From NCBI RefSeq assembly GCF_001518815.1, contig NZ_CP013987.1, positions 2,626,501 to 2,690,500 of the forward strand: DNA of 64,000 nt, read 5' to 3'. Origin of the DNA: Pseudomonas oryzihabitans (GTDB taxonomy: Bacteria; Pseudomonadota; Gammaproteobacteria; Pseudomonadales; Pseudomonadaceae). Position 1 is the stretch's first letter. Every line of letters starts with the position of its first letter. Below the pieces are notes generated by a model, which was not told the origin of the DNA, made no database searches, and worked only from the letters and a program-made list of their open reading frames with translations. Positions 47,535-54,450 of this stretch are shown here, piece by piece. A program made the translations under genes and the position numbers.

Positions 47535-47692
47535 CGTGCAGTGGCGCATAGGGCTGGCTGTCGGTTTGCGAAATAGATGCGACCCCTGGCCAACGAGTCT
47601 GCAATAGGGAGCTCCAGATCTTCAAAATAGCTGCGACTGCTGGTAGCAATCAATGCGACGGCCCAAGGACTTGCTTGTAATAGCTACGGCTG

Positions 47693-47723
47693 TCGGTGGA
47701 TTCTTGCTTGAAGAATCCACCGA
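47693..47723. terminator. Perfect 13-bp hairpin downstream of the hydrolase gene
   Basis: TCGGTGGATTCTT (47693-47705) pairs perfectly with AAGAATCCACCGA (47711-47723) around the loop GCTTG, followed by TGGCCTTTTAT. The T-run begins five bases after the stem, so it is an acceptable factor-independent terminator for the dctA-to-hydrolase transcript about 160 bases after the last stop codon. Confidence 0.5.
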
Positions 47724-47762
47724 TGGCCTTTTATGCAGTAGGAAAGGCTTAAGGTCTGCTCT

Positions 47763-47798
47763 CGACCCAAAGCTGCCGTTGGCGTAGGGCAGCTAGCG
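47763..47798 (-). repeat. 36-bp dispersed repeat, copy 1 (inverted relative to copy at 53119)
   Basis: This 36-base block matches the reverse complement of 53119-53154 at 34 of 36 positions (CGACCCAAAGCTGCC... against CGACCCATAGCTGCC...). The two copies lie at either side of the orphan-gene island, about 5.3 kb apart, in opposite orientations. Confidence 0.75.
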
Positions 47799-48379
47799 TC
47801 CACGTCCGGACGGCTGATGAGGCCTGTACCCAATGCCCCCACCGACTTGAATAATCGGCGACAAGGTAGGGATTCCAAATTCCTACAATCACCTGGACGC
47901 CCTGCATCTATCGTACTGGTAGAACCATGCCCCAAATATTAAGTTGCCTACCATCGGTCAGCGGCGCGGCGACAAGCTCCGATGCAGCGTTAACCGGTTC
48001 GTGTGAACCTTCGCTGATTCGTAGAGCTCAAGGGTATCCAATATAGGAGATCGTACGCGTGCACGTGATTAGGCAGCGACGAGCCGCCGGCTGAGGGACT
48101 GCGCGATAGCCTTCACTGATGAACCGATTGATCAGACAGGCATCGTTTTTTTGGACGCTCCGAGTAGATCCAGATCGGCTTTACTATGAGCCAACTATAG
48201 CTACGCAGCTCAATAGTTATTGATATTTCCCCTCTACTGTATATGCCGGAAATCGCCTAGGCAACGACATCCTACCCGAGTAGAAAGCACAAGCTCAGGC
48301 CCAAATGGCATAAATTAGCAACAGCAGTTTTATTGCCTTCTAAATCCTGACAGAACGCGGCACAAAGCTATAGCGAAGC

Positions 48380-48419
48380 GTTGCGCGATCTCAGCGAACG
48401 GTAGCTGAGATCGCGCAAC
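48380..48419. repeat. Perfect 16-bp inverted repeat with 8-base loop
   Basis: GTTGCGCGATCTCAGC (48380-48395) and GCTGAGATCGCGCAAC (48404-48419) are perfect reverse complements around GAACGGTA. No T-run follows, so it is not a standard terminator. The 11-base part GCGATCTCAGC occurs again directly at 48546-48556, between this palindrome and the solenoid gene promoter. Confidence 0.7.
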
Positions 48420-48611
48420 CAGCGTTAGAAATTTAATAATTTTCAAATTCGATAGTGTTCGAGATTGCGAAAAACGTATTGCCTAACGATATCCAAATAG
48501 ACTGACTGTGATTGTCAACGTTCGTTAACTTCGCAAAATCGGTTAGCGATCTCAGCACCTCCGTTGCTTATCGCAATACTAGCAATCTCACATTGCCATC
48601 TTATAAGGCTA

Positions 48612-48639
48612 TTGACTTTCAGGAGCGCTAAGCTATGGT
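48612..48639 (+). promoter_or_regulatory. Sigma70-like promoter for the solenoid gene
   Basis: TTGACT (48612-48617) and TATGGT (48634-48639) are separated by 16 bases, 60 bases before the start codon at 48700. The -35 box differs from consensus at one position and the -10 at two. Confidence 0.4.
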
Positions 48640-48699
48640 TGCTACGCGGACCTTTCAGAGTGAAGCCCGCGAATTAATGGATAAACGCGAGGTGTAAAC

Positions 48700-49841
48700 A
48701 TGAAACTAACCATGATATGCGAAGGCTTGGCGGCAAATCCACCACGTGTAACAGCTATAGATGTAGCAAACTTTAGTCAAATATTGAATGCAGCTGGCCC
48801 TAACACCCAAATCACTCTTTCAAACGCTCAAGGCGGCCTATTGCAGAATTAGCGCCAGTCATTCAGTCCGCTGGCAGCAGAAACCTTAGTCTTCAAATAG
48901 ACGGATTGAGAGCCTCGGAAAGTCAAGCCGTACAAATAATCAATTCCTCCGTCGGCCCTAACACCTCAGTCGACATCTCTTCCATCAACAGCTTTACTCA
49001 GCAGAGCATATTAAATGTGGTCAGTGCGGCTGCAGGTAAGAAAGTTTCAGTAAAGGCCAATTGTGCTACTGCATCTGAAGCCCAGGCTGTATTTATCGCA
49101 AACGCTATAAAGGACACACCTATTGGACTAGGCTTTCTCGCTTTAAACGCTCTTCCAAGCCAAAGTATCCCCGCCGTTTTTGATGCGGTAGGATCCAAGG
49201 AGATATCCGCAGAACTCAATGCACTTACCAGCACTATCGATCAGGCAAAGAATGTAATTAATAATGCAACCCCTGCCACAAAACTTTCCTTAGTAAATGC
49301 CGAAGCTTGGGGCTACGCTGGGATTGCGCAAATCGTCCAAGCGGTAGGGGCTAGAGAATTTATTATCAGCATAAATGCTGAAAGCATGACGATAAACGAT
49401 CTGAATAACTTAATACAAATAACTAACCCCAATACATCTCTAAGCCTTAGCATGGCCCATGCGATTGCTGTCGGAAACATTTCTAATCTTATAAATTTAT
49501 CTGCAGGCAAGAAGCTTTCTTTTAGCATGAGCGGCCAAACATCTACTCAAGATCAACTCAGGGCTGCGGTCACCAATGCTAACGGAAGCACCTCGACCTC
49601 AATAGATACTGCGCACGCAGTTATGTTAAATGTAATGCTTGATTTAATTTCCACATCAAATAACAAGGAGCTTGCACTTACCTACAACGGATCACAATTG
49701 GTAGTCACGCCTACGGATGGAAATTACGTGGTCCGAGCTCTACAAGTTGCAAAACCAACAACCTCAATTACCGTAAACTCTATCGGTGTGACGAATTTCA
49801 GCTTGCAGCATACACTGGAAATAGTTCGAGCCGCGGGATAG
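48700..49841 (+). pseudogene. Helix/strand solenoid repeat protein, broken by a one-base deletion
   Basis: The gene starts at an ATG with GAGGTG six bases upstream, but the frame ends at TAG 48850-48852 after 50 codons. The next frame is open to 49841 (312 codons from a TTG at 48906). Restoring one C in GGCGGCC (48832-48838) joins them into a single 380-residue protein, and the joined residues (NAQGGPIAELAPVIQSAG) fit its repeat pattern. About 14 units of 26-27 residues alternate between two types, one ending like AAGKKVSVKAN and one like GPNTSVDISS, each with a hydrophobic helix and a short strand: an LRR-like solenoid. There is no signal peptide. A+T-rich, no family recognised. Decay, phase variation or a sequencing error in the C run are all possible. 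Confidence 0.65.
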
Positions 49842-49849
49842 TAGATTGT

Positions 49850-49893
49850 GCGCCTCTGAAGATCGTTGAAAATTTTCAGAGGCGCTTTATTCT
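49850..49893. terminator. Factor-independent terminator after the solenoid gene
   Basis: GCGCCTCTGAA (49850-49860) pairs with TTCAGAGGCGC (49875-49885), followed by TTTATTCTT. The 11-bp stem plus T-rich tail is a good terminator for the plus strand, and it also separates the convergent DUF2845 gene. Confidence 0.75.
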
Positions 49894-49907
49894 TCCATTT
49901 TTCAACA

Positions 49908-50258
49908 CTAAGGATTTTGCGGGTAAACGTCGTCATTATCACCTGAGCCCGTTGGACGATATGTTACGATATTAGCAACATTATCGCCAGAAAATCTAAT
50001 TTGAGATACGCTTCCATTCCTAGGCCCATAATAGAATAGTACGACTACAGCGCTTCTAAACCTTGGATTATTCGATGAGTTATTTCCTACCATAACTTTT
50101 CTTTTAAAATCTGGCGAGCCGCACTTTTCTACTACCTCTGACAACGTATCTCCAACAGAGACTAAACCTGTCGAACACCGCATGCTTGCATTACTGCTGA
50201 GCGAGATCGAGATAAGTAATACACCAAATAGCCACAAAAAACTGCTCATTACTCTCAT
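49908..50258 (-). CDS. DUF2845 small exported protein
   Basis: A 116-residue protein with a signal peptide (SSFLWLFGVLLISISLSSNA) and a mature domain MRCSTGLVSVGDTLSEVVEKCG, the hallmark of DUF2845 (a Cys-containing start, then VSVGDTxxEVxxKCG). The family is common in Pseudomonas with no known function; the two Cys probably form a disulfide in the periplasm. Start 50258 has GGAGG four bases upstream; 50249 is possible. A+T-rich like the neighbouring solenoid gene and convergent with it. Confidence 0.75.
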   Translation of the reverse strand: MRVMSSFLWLFGVLLISISLSSNASMRCSTGLVSVGDTLSEVVEKCGSPDFKRKVMVGNNSSNNPRFRSAVVVLFYYGPRNGSVSQIRFSGDNVANIVTYRPTGSGDNDDVYPQNP

Positions 50259-50386
50259 AAGTCCTCCGGCAGATACTCTGAAGTCGCTTAGTCTCCAGTG
50301 TAGTAGCTTTATAGCTTTTGTCATACATGGTTCGTGTTAGGCAATGATGAGAGATTCCCGACCTATGGTCCCATTAGGAGTTTGGG

Positions 50387-50548
50387 ATGGCTGTTTATCC
50401 TGTGCACTACTCGATGCCGAAAGGCGTGTATCCAGAAGTGGCGCCTACCAGAAATTTCAACCGCCGGGCGGCTTATCGTTTCCTCGAGACCGCGCGTCGA
50501 GGAATGGCAGTGGCGAAACGTTGGCTGCGTTTACCCTGGTACCTATAG
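50387..50548 (+). CDS. Small ORF, 53 residues, arginine- and tyrosine-rich
   Basis: Starts at ATG 50387 with TAGGAG 6 bases upstream and ends at TAG 50546-50548. The peptide begins MAVYPVHYSMPKGVYPEVA, contains NRRAAYRFLETARRGMAVAK and ends RWLRLPWYL: basic, with one probable amphipathic helix. Base composition is GC-rich at third positions, unlike the surrounding non-coding bases. It lies 60 bases upstream of the co-directional membrane-protein gene at 50609 and could be in the same transcript. No family recognised. Confidence 0.5.
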   Translation: MAVYPVHYSMPKGVYPEVAPTRNFNRRAAYRFLETARRGMAVAKRWLRLPWYL

Positions 50549-50608
50549 GTCAGTCACTGGCACGTCCATCGCCTGATCTCTCTTGACACGAAGAAAAGGA
50601 CTTTGAAC

Positions 50609-51247
50609 ATGGCCAGCAGTACCGAGCCAGATGACGCGCCGGAATGGCTCGTGCAGAAGTCACGCAGGGCGCGGCTGATCGCCTTTGCCGTATGCCTTGC
50701 GATCGGAAGCCTGGCGACACTCGCCGTCATCGAACTCGCCGGCCGGGCAATGCCCGGACCCATGGCCTCCCTGAATGCCGAAGGCCCTGCTCGTCGCCTC
50801 GACGCTCCCCATCCCTCTGACGTGAAGCGTGTCGATACCGCCCGCGGAACGGTACGCCGCGCTGTGCCTTCCGCGACGGAAATACTGCCGGCGATCGAGG
50901 CCAATTCACCTCAGAACATCCATCAGCCGGCAACGCCCGCCAGCAAGCAAACGGTGTTCACGGACCAGAACTGGACGCCGCGCGGCGCTGCTAACGTGGT
51001 GCGCTTCAGCGAAGCACCCCGCGGCCAGGCGCTCGAACCGGCGCCACCTCAGCCAACGAAGGTAACAGTGGTATCCGAGACGCCAAGTATGAAGGATCGG
51101 GCCTGCTGGCCAAACACGGCCGGGAGTCTGGAGCGCCGCAACTGCCGGTCCGCAGTTGGCCGATTGCAACCCGTCGCCACTGGCTGCTATCGGCCAAAAG
51201 CGGTCACCGAGTATTTGCAAAAGGTGGGTGATTCACCTGGTAGTTGA
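50609..51247 (+). CDS. Hypothetical membrane-anchored protein, 212 residues
   Basis: An unrecognised protein with a cytoplasmic N-terminus (ASSTEPDDAPEWLVQKSRRA), one membrane helix (LIAFAVCLAIGSLATLAVIEL, quoted in part; residues about 24-44) and a Pro/Ala-rich periplasmic part. The start at 50609 follows AAGGA. The last 35-40 residues (CRSAVGRLQPVATGCYRPKA) are encoded by sequence resembling a Pseudomonas intergenic repeat (GGCCGATTGC ... GGCTGCTATCGGCC), so the original C-terminus may have been replaced. Its stop overlaps the convergent 560-residue gene by 15 bases. Confidence 0.6.
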   Translation: MASSTEPDDAPEWLVQKSRRARLIAFAVCLAIGSLATLAVIELAGRAMPGPMASLNAEGPARRLDAPHPSDVKRVDTARGTVRRAVPSATEILPAIEANSPQNIHQPATPASKQTVFTDQNWTPRGAANVVRFSEAPRGQALEPAPPQPTKVTVVSETPSMKDRACWPNTAGSLERRNCRSAVGRLQPVATGCYRPKAVTEYLQKVGDSPGS

Positions 51248-52915
51248 GAACCGCTCTAGTAGGCTGCTCAGCCAGGCTGGCCGGGAGGCATTCTGTTCTT
51301 TAGTGCCGAAGAAGGCATCCAGAATGTAGCGGTTCTGTTCCAAGCCAGCGATGGAGGCATTGGAGCGCTGCGACGTACCGGTTACCTGATCCAGCGTGAT
51401 ACCCGCAGCCGCGCCTTTATCCGTTACTGTCCAGACGCCGTTAACGTTGGTGATATCCGGTTCGAATGGCTTAAGCTTCACGCTTTCCGAGGCGGTCAGC
51501 ACGATGTTGTCTTTGATGCTTGCAACTGGCGTGTAGCTGGCAAAGCGGCTGTCGAGCGAGGATTGTGAGCTACCTTCGTTGGAAAACTTCGTCACCATCT
51601 GTTCGAGGAAACCGAGGTCGCTTGTGTTGGTCAAAGCGCCGTAACCCGGATCAAGAATATGGCTCAGGAAACCTTGGTCGATGCGGGTGCTGCTGATCGC
51701 TGAGCCGTTCAGAATGCGAGCTGCAGTCGCGCTGTCCTGCTCATTGAAGTTTACTGCCAGTTGGCGCCCCTGCACGTCGTAGTTGGTGCCGTTGTTGAAA
51801 TTCGAACTCAGTCGGCCGCTGTCGTGCTGGCGATATTCGCCGAGCTCTCCGGCAAGTTGATCAACATGCCTCAGATCGGCCCCTTGTGCTTGGGCATAAG
51901 CATACATATCTGCGGCGAGCGCACGATCCTCACGGGTGAGGAACTCATAGGCACTGCGGCTAATGTTACTGGTGCTCATGCCCTGGGCACCGTTGGCCAC
52001 TGTTGGTTCTTTTCCACCAAATAAGCGTGAGACCATAAGGTCGTAACCTGCGCTGCTATTAGTTTTGGTGACTGATAACGCCGGGGTAGTTGCACTGGCG
52101 GCTTGCACGGCGGATGTCGCTTGCTGGGCGGCAGATGACGTTGCGCGATCCGCTTCCTTGCGAGTCTCTGGGCCTGCAAAGACCATTTTCTCAATCAGGC
52201 TAGTGACGCTACTGCCCTTGCCCTCGGCTATGTGCATCGTGTCGTCAGAGTCGAGGTCGATTTTCTCCTGTAGGTCAGCAGCGTAATCCTCGGGATATTG
52301 CGACTTCTCGATGGCTGGCAGGCTCTCGTAGTGATCGAGCACTGCGCTGAAAAAGTTGGTCAGCTTGCCGGAGCGGTTGTATTCATCCATAGCCTGGACA
52401 ACTACTTTTTGCCTCCAAGCCGATTCTTGATCAAAAGCTTCCACGTAGGCGGCACGGCGCTCATTGACAGTGAAGGTGTCGCGCTCGTCATAGGTAATCA
52501 GAGCAAGCTGATCTCGAGACATACCCTTGAAAGGATTGCTTCCAGAACCGTTGACGAAACTGGTGGCCTGCTTGGCTCGCGCCTGTAGCTCTGGGTCGTC
52601 GGTGTCAGGAACCTCGGCATCGTGTTTCGCCTCATTCAAGTGATAACTATCACCGGTGATCCTGTCGAGCAGCGCGGTTGCTTTCTGGCCCAACGCCTTG
52701 TGTTCAAGGTTCGAGTCGCGTGATCCAGCTCGCGTAGCCGCTTCGCTCAGTTGACGGGCCAGGTTCGAGACAATGCTGGCATTGCCGCCGGCGCTGCTCA
52801 TGGGGAGGGCACCGGCCTTGTCGTTAGCAGGGACGCTCTGGGCCTGTTTAGCTGCACTGGTGCTGCTAGCATGACTGCTGCTAGACAGGGATGTGTAGGT
52901 GTTGATGCCAACCAT
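51233..52915 (-). CDS. Hypothetical Ser/Ala-rich protein, 560 residues
   Basis: No domain recognised with certainty. The first 50 residues are Ser/Ala/Thr-rich and polar without a signal peptide (TYTSLSSSSHASSTSAAKQA), a composition often seen in type III or flagellar-type secreted proteins. A helical middle follows with GMSRDQLALITYDERDTFTV and NERRAAYVEAFDQESAWRQK, a long Ala/Ser/Thr linker (about residues 255-285), then a second globular part with YEFLTREDRALAADMYAYAQ and LDPGYGALTNTSDLGFLEQM. The start follows GGGGAG at good spacing. GC content is lower than the core genes. I believe similar proteins occur across Pseudomonas, but I cannot name a function. Confidence 0.7.
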   Translation of the reverse strand: MVGINTYTSLSSSSHASSTSAAKQAQSVPANDKAGALPMSSAGGNASIVSNLARQLSEAATRAGSRDSNLEHKALGQKATALLDRITGDSYHLNEAKHDAEVPDTDDPELQARAKQATSFVNGSGSNPFKGMSRDQLALITYDERDTFTVNERRAAYVEAFDQESAWRQKVVVQAMDEYNRSGKLTNFFSAVLDHYESLPAIEKSQYPEDYAADLQEKIDLDSDDTMHIAEGKGSSVTSLIEKMVFAGPETRKEADRATSSAAQQATSAVQAASATTPALSVTKTNSSAGYDLMVSRLFGGKEPTVANGAQGMSTSNISRSAYEFLTREDRALAADMYAYAQAQGADLRHVDQLAGELGEYRQHDSGRLSSNFNNGTNYDVQGRQLAVNFNEQDSATAARILNGSAISSTRIDQGFLSHILDPGYGALTNTSDLGFLEQMVTKFSNEGSSQSSLDSRFASYTPVASIKDNIVLTASESVKLKPFEPDITNVNGVWTVTDKGAAAGITLDQVTGTSQRSNASIAGLEQNRYILDAFFGTKEQNASRPAWLSSLLERFSTTR

Positions 52916-53346
52916 GGCGTTTGCTCCCCTGGGGATTTCGCTGAGACGTGTTTATCCAACTAGATCGACTGTTACCCTGAATCGCCCCTAGTTTCGTGGA
53001 TGCTCTTAAGCCCTAAGAGTAGTCTATGCAGGTCACTGCGAAAGGCGGCCAGGCATAGGTTGAGGCTGTCTGCTAGTGCGTAATAATTCAGAGCAGTTCG
53101 TGACAGGTAGCTTTTGGCCGCTAGCTGCCCTACGCCAAAGGCAGCTATGGGTCGGTAGCGGTCGCTTTTCGACGTCCTCTTCTGGCCGATTGCTGTCATT
53201 GCTATTTCCGGTTTTGGTATTTCCCGAATGTCGCAACAATTTCGGGAACCGACACTGGCTGCAGCCTTATCCGCCCGCTCAACTATCGCCAATTTCCTTT
53301 CTTCCGACGTGGCAGGGGCTTTCCTGCCACGTCGCTCAGCTTTGGC
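52916..53346. other. Intergenic region with degenerate repeats at the right edge of the island
   Basis: A 431-bp region between two minus-strand genes. It holds the second copy of the 36-bp repeat (53119-53154) and, around it, further repeat-like blocks (CAGGTAGCTTTTGGCCGCTAG at 53104, TCTGGCCGATTGCTGTCATT at 53182) of the kind that also appears at 51145-51205. Small open frames here encode only repeat-derived peptides. A promoter for the 560-residue gene is not obvious. Confidence 0.5.
53119..53154 (+). repeat. 36-bp dispersed repeat, copy 2
   Basis: Reads CGCTAGCTGCCCTACGCCAA and onward; its reverse complement matches 47763-47798 at 34 of 36 positions. It is embedded in other repeat-like sequence (53091-53205). 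Confidence 0.75.
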
Positions 53347-54222
53347 TTAAAGCCCATACACCCGCTTGGCAAAACCGGCGATGGCGGACGCCATCGCCTT
53401 GGGCTGCTCAGGCGCCATGGCATGGCCCGCATTGGCAATGACCTGGTGTTCGACCCGCGCCCCGAGCATGCCTTTGAGGATATTCGGGATGACCACGGCG
53501 TCATGCTCACCTTGCAAGTCGAGGATGGGCACCTGGCTTCCGGCGGACCAGTAGCTGTCCACCGGCGTATGGTCGCGGGCATAGCCCTCGGCGTCATGGG
53601 TCTGCCCATACCAGCCGGTCAGCCAGGGCCGCGGATCGTTGCCTGGCGCGAAGAACGCCTGCTTGAGATAGGTCAGCCGCTGCGCCTCCGGAAGTGCATA
53701 GTTGCCGGAGCCATTGATCGCCTCTTTGAGCCGGCCATAGGGCTTTTCCTTGGAATCCGGCGGCAGCTTGCCAATCGAGGCGGCGGCCAGGACGATGCCC
53801 TTGACCAGATCCGGGCGATCCACCGCCAGTACCCGCGCGGGTTGGCTGCCCCAGGCGTGACCCACCACCACCGCCGGGCCGCTTTTCACCTCGTCGAGCA
53901 CCTGGGCCACGTCGGCGGCGAAGTCGTGGAGCGTCAGCTCGGCCATGGGCGCCTTGCTGCCATTGACGCCCCGCGGCTCAGGGCGCAGGACCCGATAGCC
54001 ATCGGCGGCAAGTTGTGCGGCGACCTCGTCGTAATCATGGGCACCCCGGCCAAGGGACGGCAGGATGACGATGACCTTGCCCTCACCCTGATCGAGGACC
54101 TGGATGCTGATATCGCCCTTCACGCTCTGAAAGCTTCGTACGGGGTCCGCCGCAAGGGCCGCCAGGCTGAGCGTCAGGGCGCCGAGCGTGAGGCAGCCGG
54201 TGGTGAAACGCTGTTTGATCAT
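53347..54222 (-). CDS. Exported alpha/beta-hydrolase-fold protein, paralogue of the 46635 gene, Ala nucleophile position
   Basis: A 291-residue exported protein (signal peptide LTLGALTLSLAALA). It matches the 46635 product throughout: ILPSLGRGAHDYDEVAAQLA, RPEPRGVNG, VVVGHAWGSQPARVLAVDRP, KQAFFAPGNDPRPWLTGWYG, ILDLQGEHDAV and NAGHAMAPEQPKAMA. As in the paralogue, the nucleophile elbow is GHAWG, with Ala123 in place of Ser while the Asp and His positions are kept. The start at 54222 has AAGGA nine bases upstream. It lies in opposite orientation to its paralogue, on the other side of the island, and is divergent from an MFS carboxylate transporter gene. Confidence 0.85.
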   Translation of the reverse strand: MIKQRFTTGCLTLGALTLSLAALAADPVRSFQSVKGDISIQVLDQGEGKVIVILPSLGRGAHDYDEVAAQLAADGYRVLRPEPRGVNGSKAPMAELTLHDFAADVAQVLDEVKSGPAVVVGHAWGSQPARVLAVDRPDLVKGIVLAAASIGKLPPDSKEKPYGRLKEAINGSGNYALPEAQRLTYLKQAFFAPGNDPRPWLTGWYGQTHDAEGYARDHTPVDSYWSAGSQVPILDLQGEHDAVVIPNILKGMLGARVEHQVIANAGHAMAPEQPKAMASAIAGFAKRVYGL

Positions 54223-54450
54223 TGCATCTGTTCCTTGTTGTTTTCGGATGTCACGCAGCAGGCGTGATCCCCGAACGTGATGCAAAGCCTCACGCGGAAC
54301 AAATGCTTTATCCGGATGGATTCCCATAGTGTTCCGGCATGGACAGGCACATGCCGAAACGCTATGAGGAGCCATGTCGAAAAGGTTTTGGCGGGCAAAC
54401 GAAGGGCCGCCCTAAGCTGGCGCGACCCCTACAAGAACAAGGTCCGCCCT

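Larger units (their letters stand above)
47535..48699. other. 1.2-kb A+T-richer intergenic region at the left edge of the orphan-gene island
   Basis: No supported gene was found in either strand. The first part (about 47560-47695) has loosely repeated blocks related to AATAGCTGCGACTG, then a 13-bp hairpin (47693-47723) and one copy of a 36-bp dispersed repeat (47763-47798). The second part holds a perfect 16-bp palindrome (48380-48419), a further copy of its arm (48546-48556) and a sigma70-like promoter (48612-48639) for the solenoid gene. Composition shifts from GC-rich to A+T-rich across the region. Confidence 0.5.

Noticed and set aside
48832-48852. Programmed -1 frameshifting in the solenoid gene
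   Set aside because: No slippery heptamer of the X XXY YYZ type and no downstream stem or pseudoknot was seen at the junction; a missing C explains the break more simply.
48481-50342. GCCTAAC (48481) and GTTAGGC (50336) as integron attC core sites around the solenoid and DUF2845 genes
   Set aside because: The two 7-mers are 1.85 kb apart rather than within one 60-140 bp attC site, there is no integrase, and 7-base matches are expected by chance.
50334-50586. Two overlapping 80-codon frames around the 53-residue ORF
   Set aside because: Neither has a ribosome-binding site; the third frame (50387-50548) has a well-placed one and better codon use.
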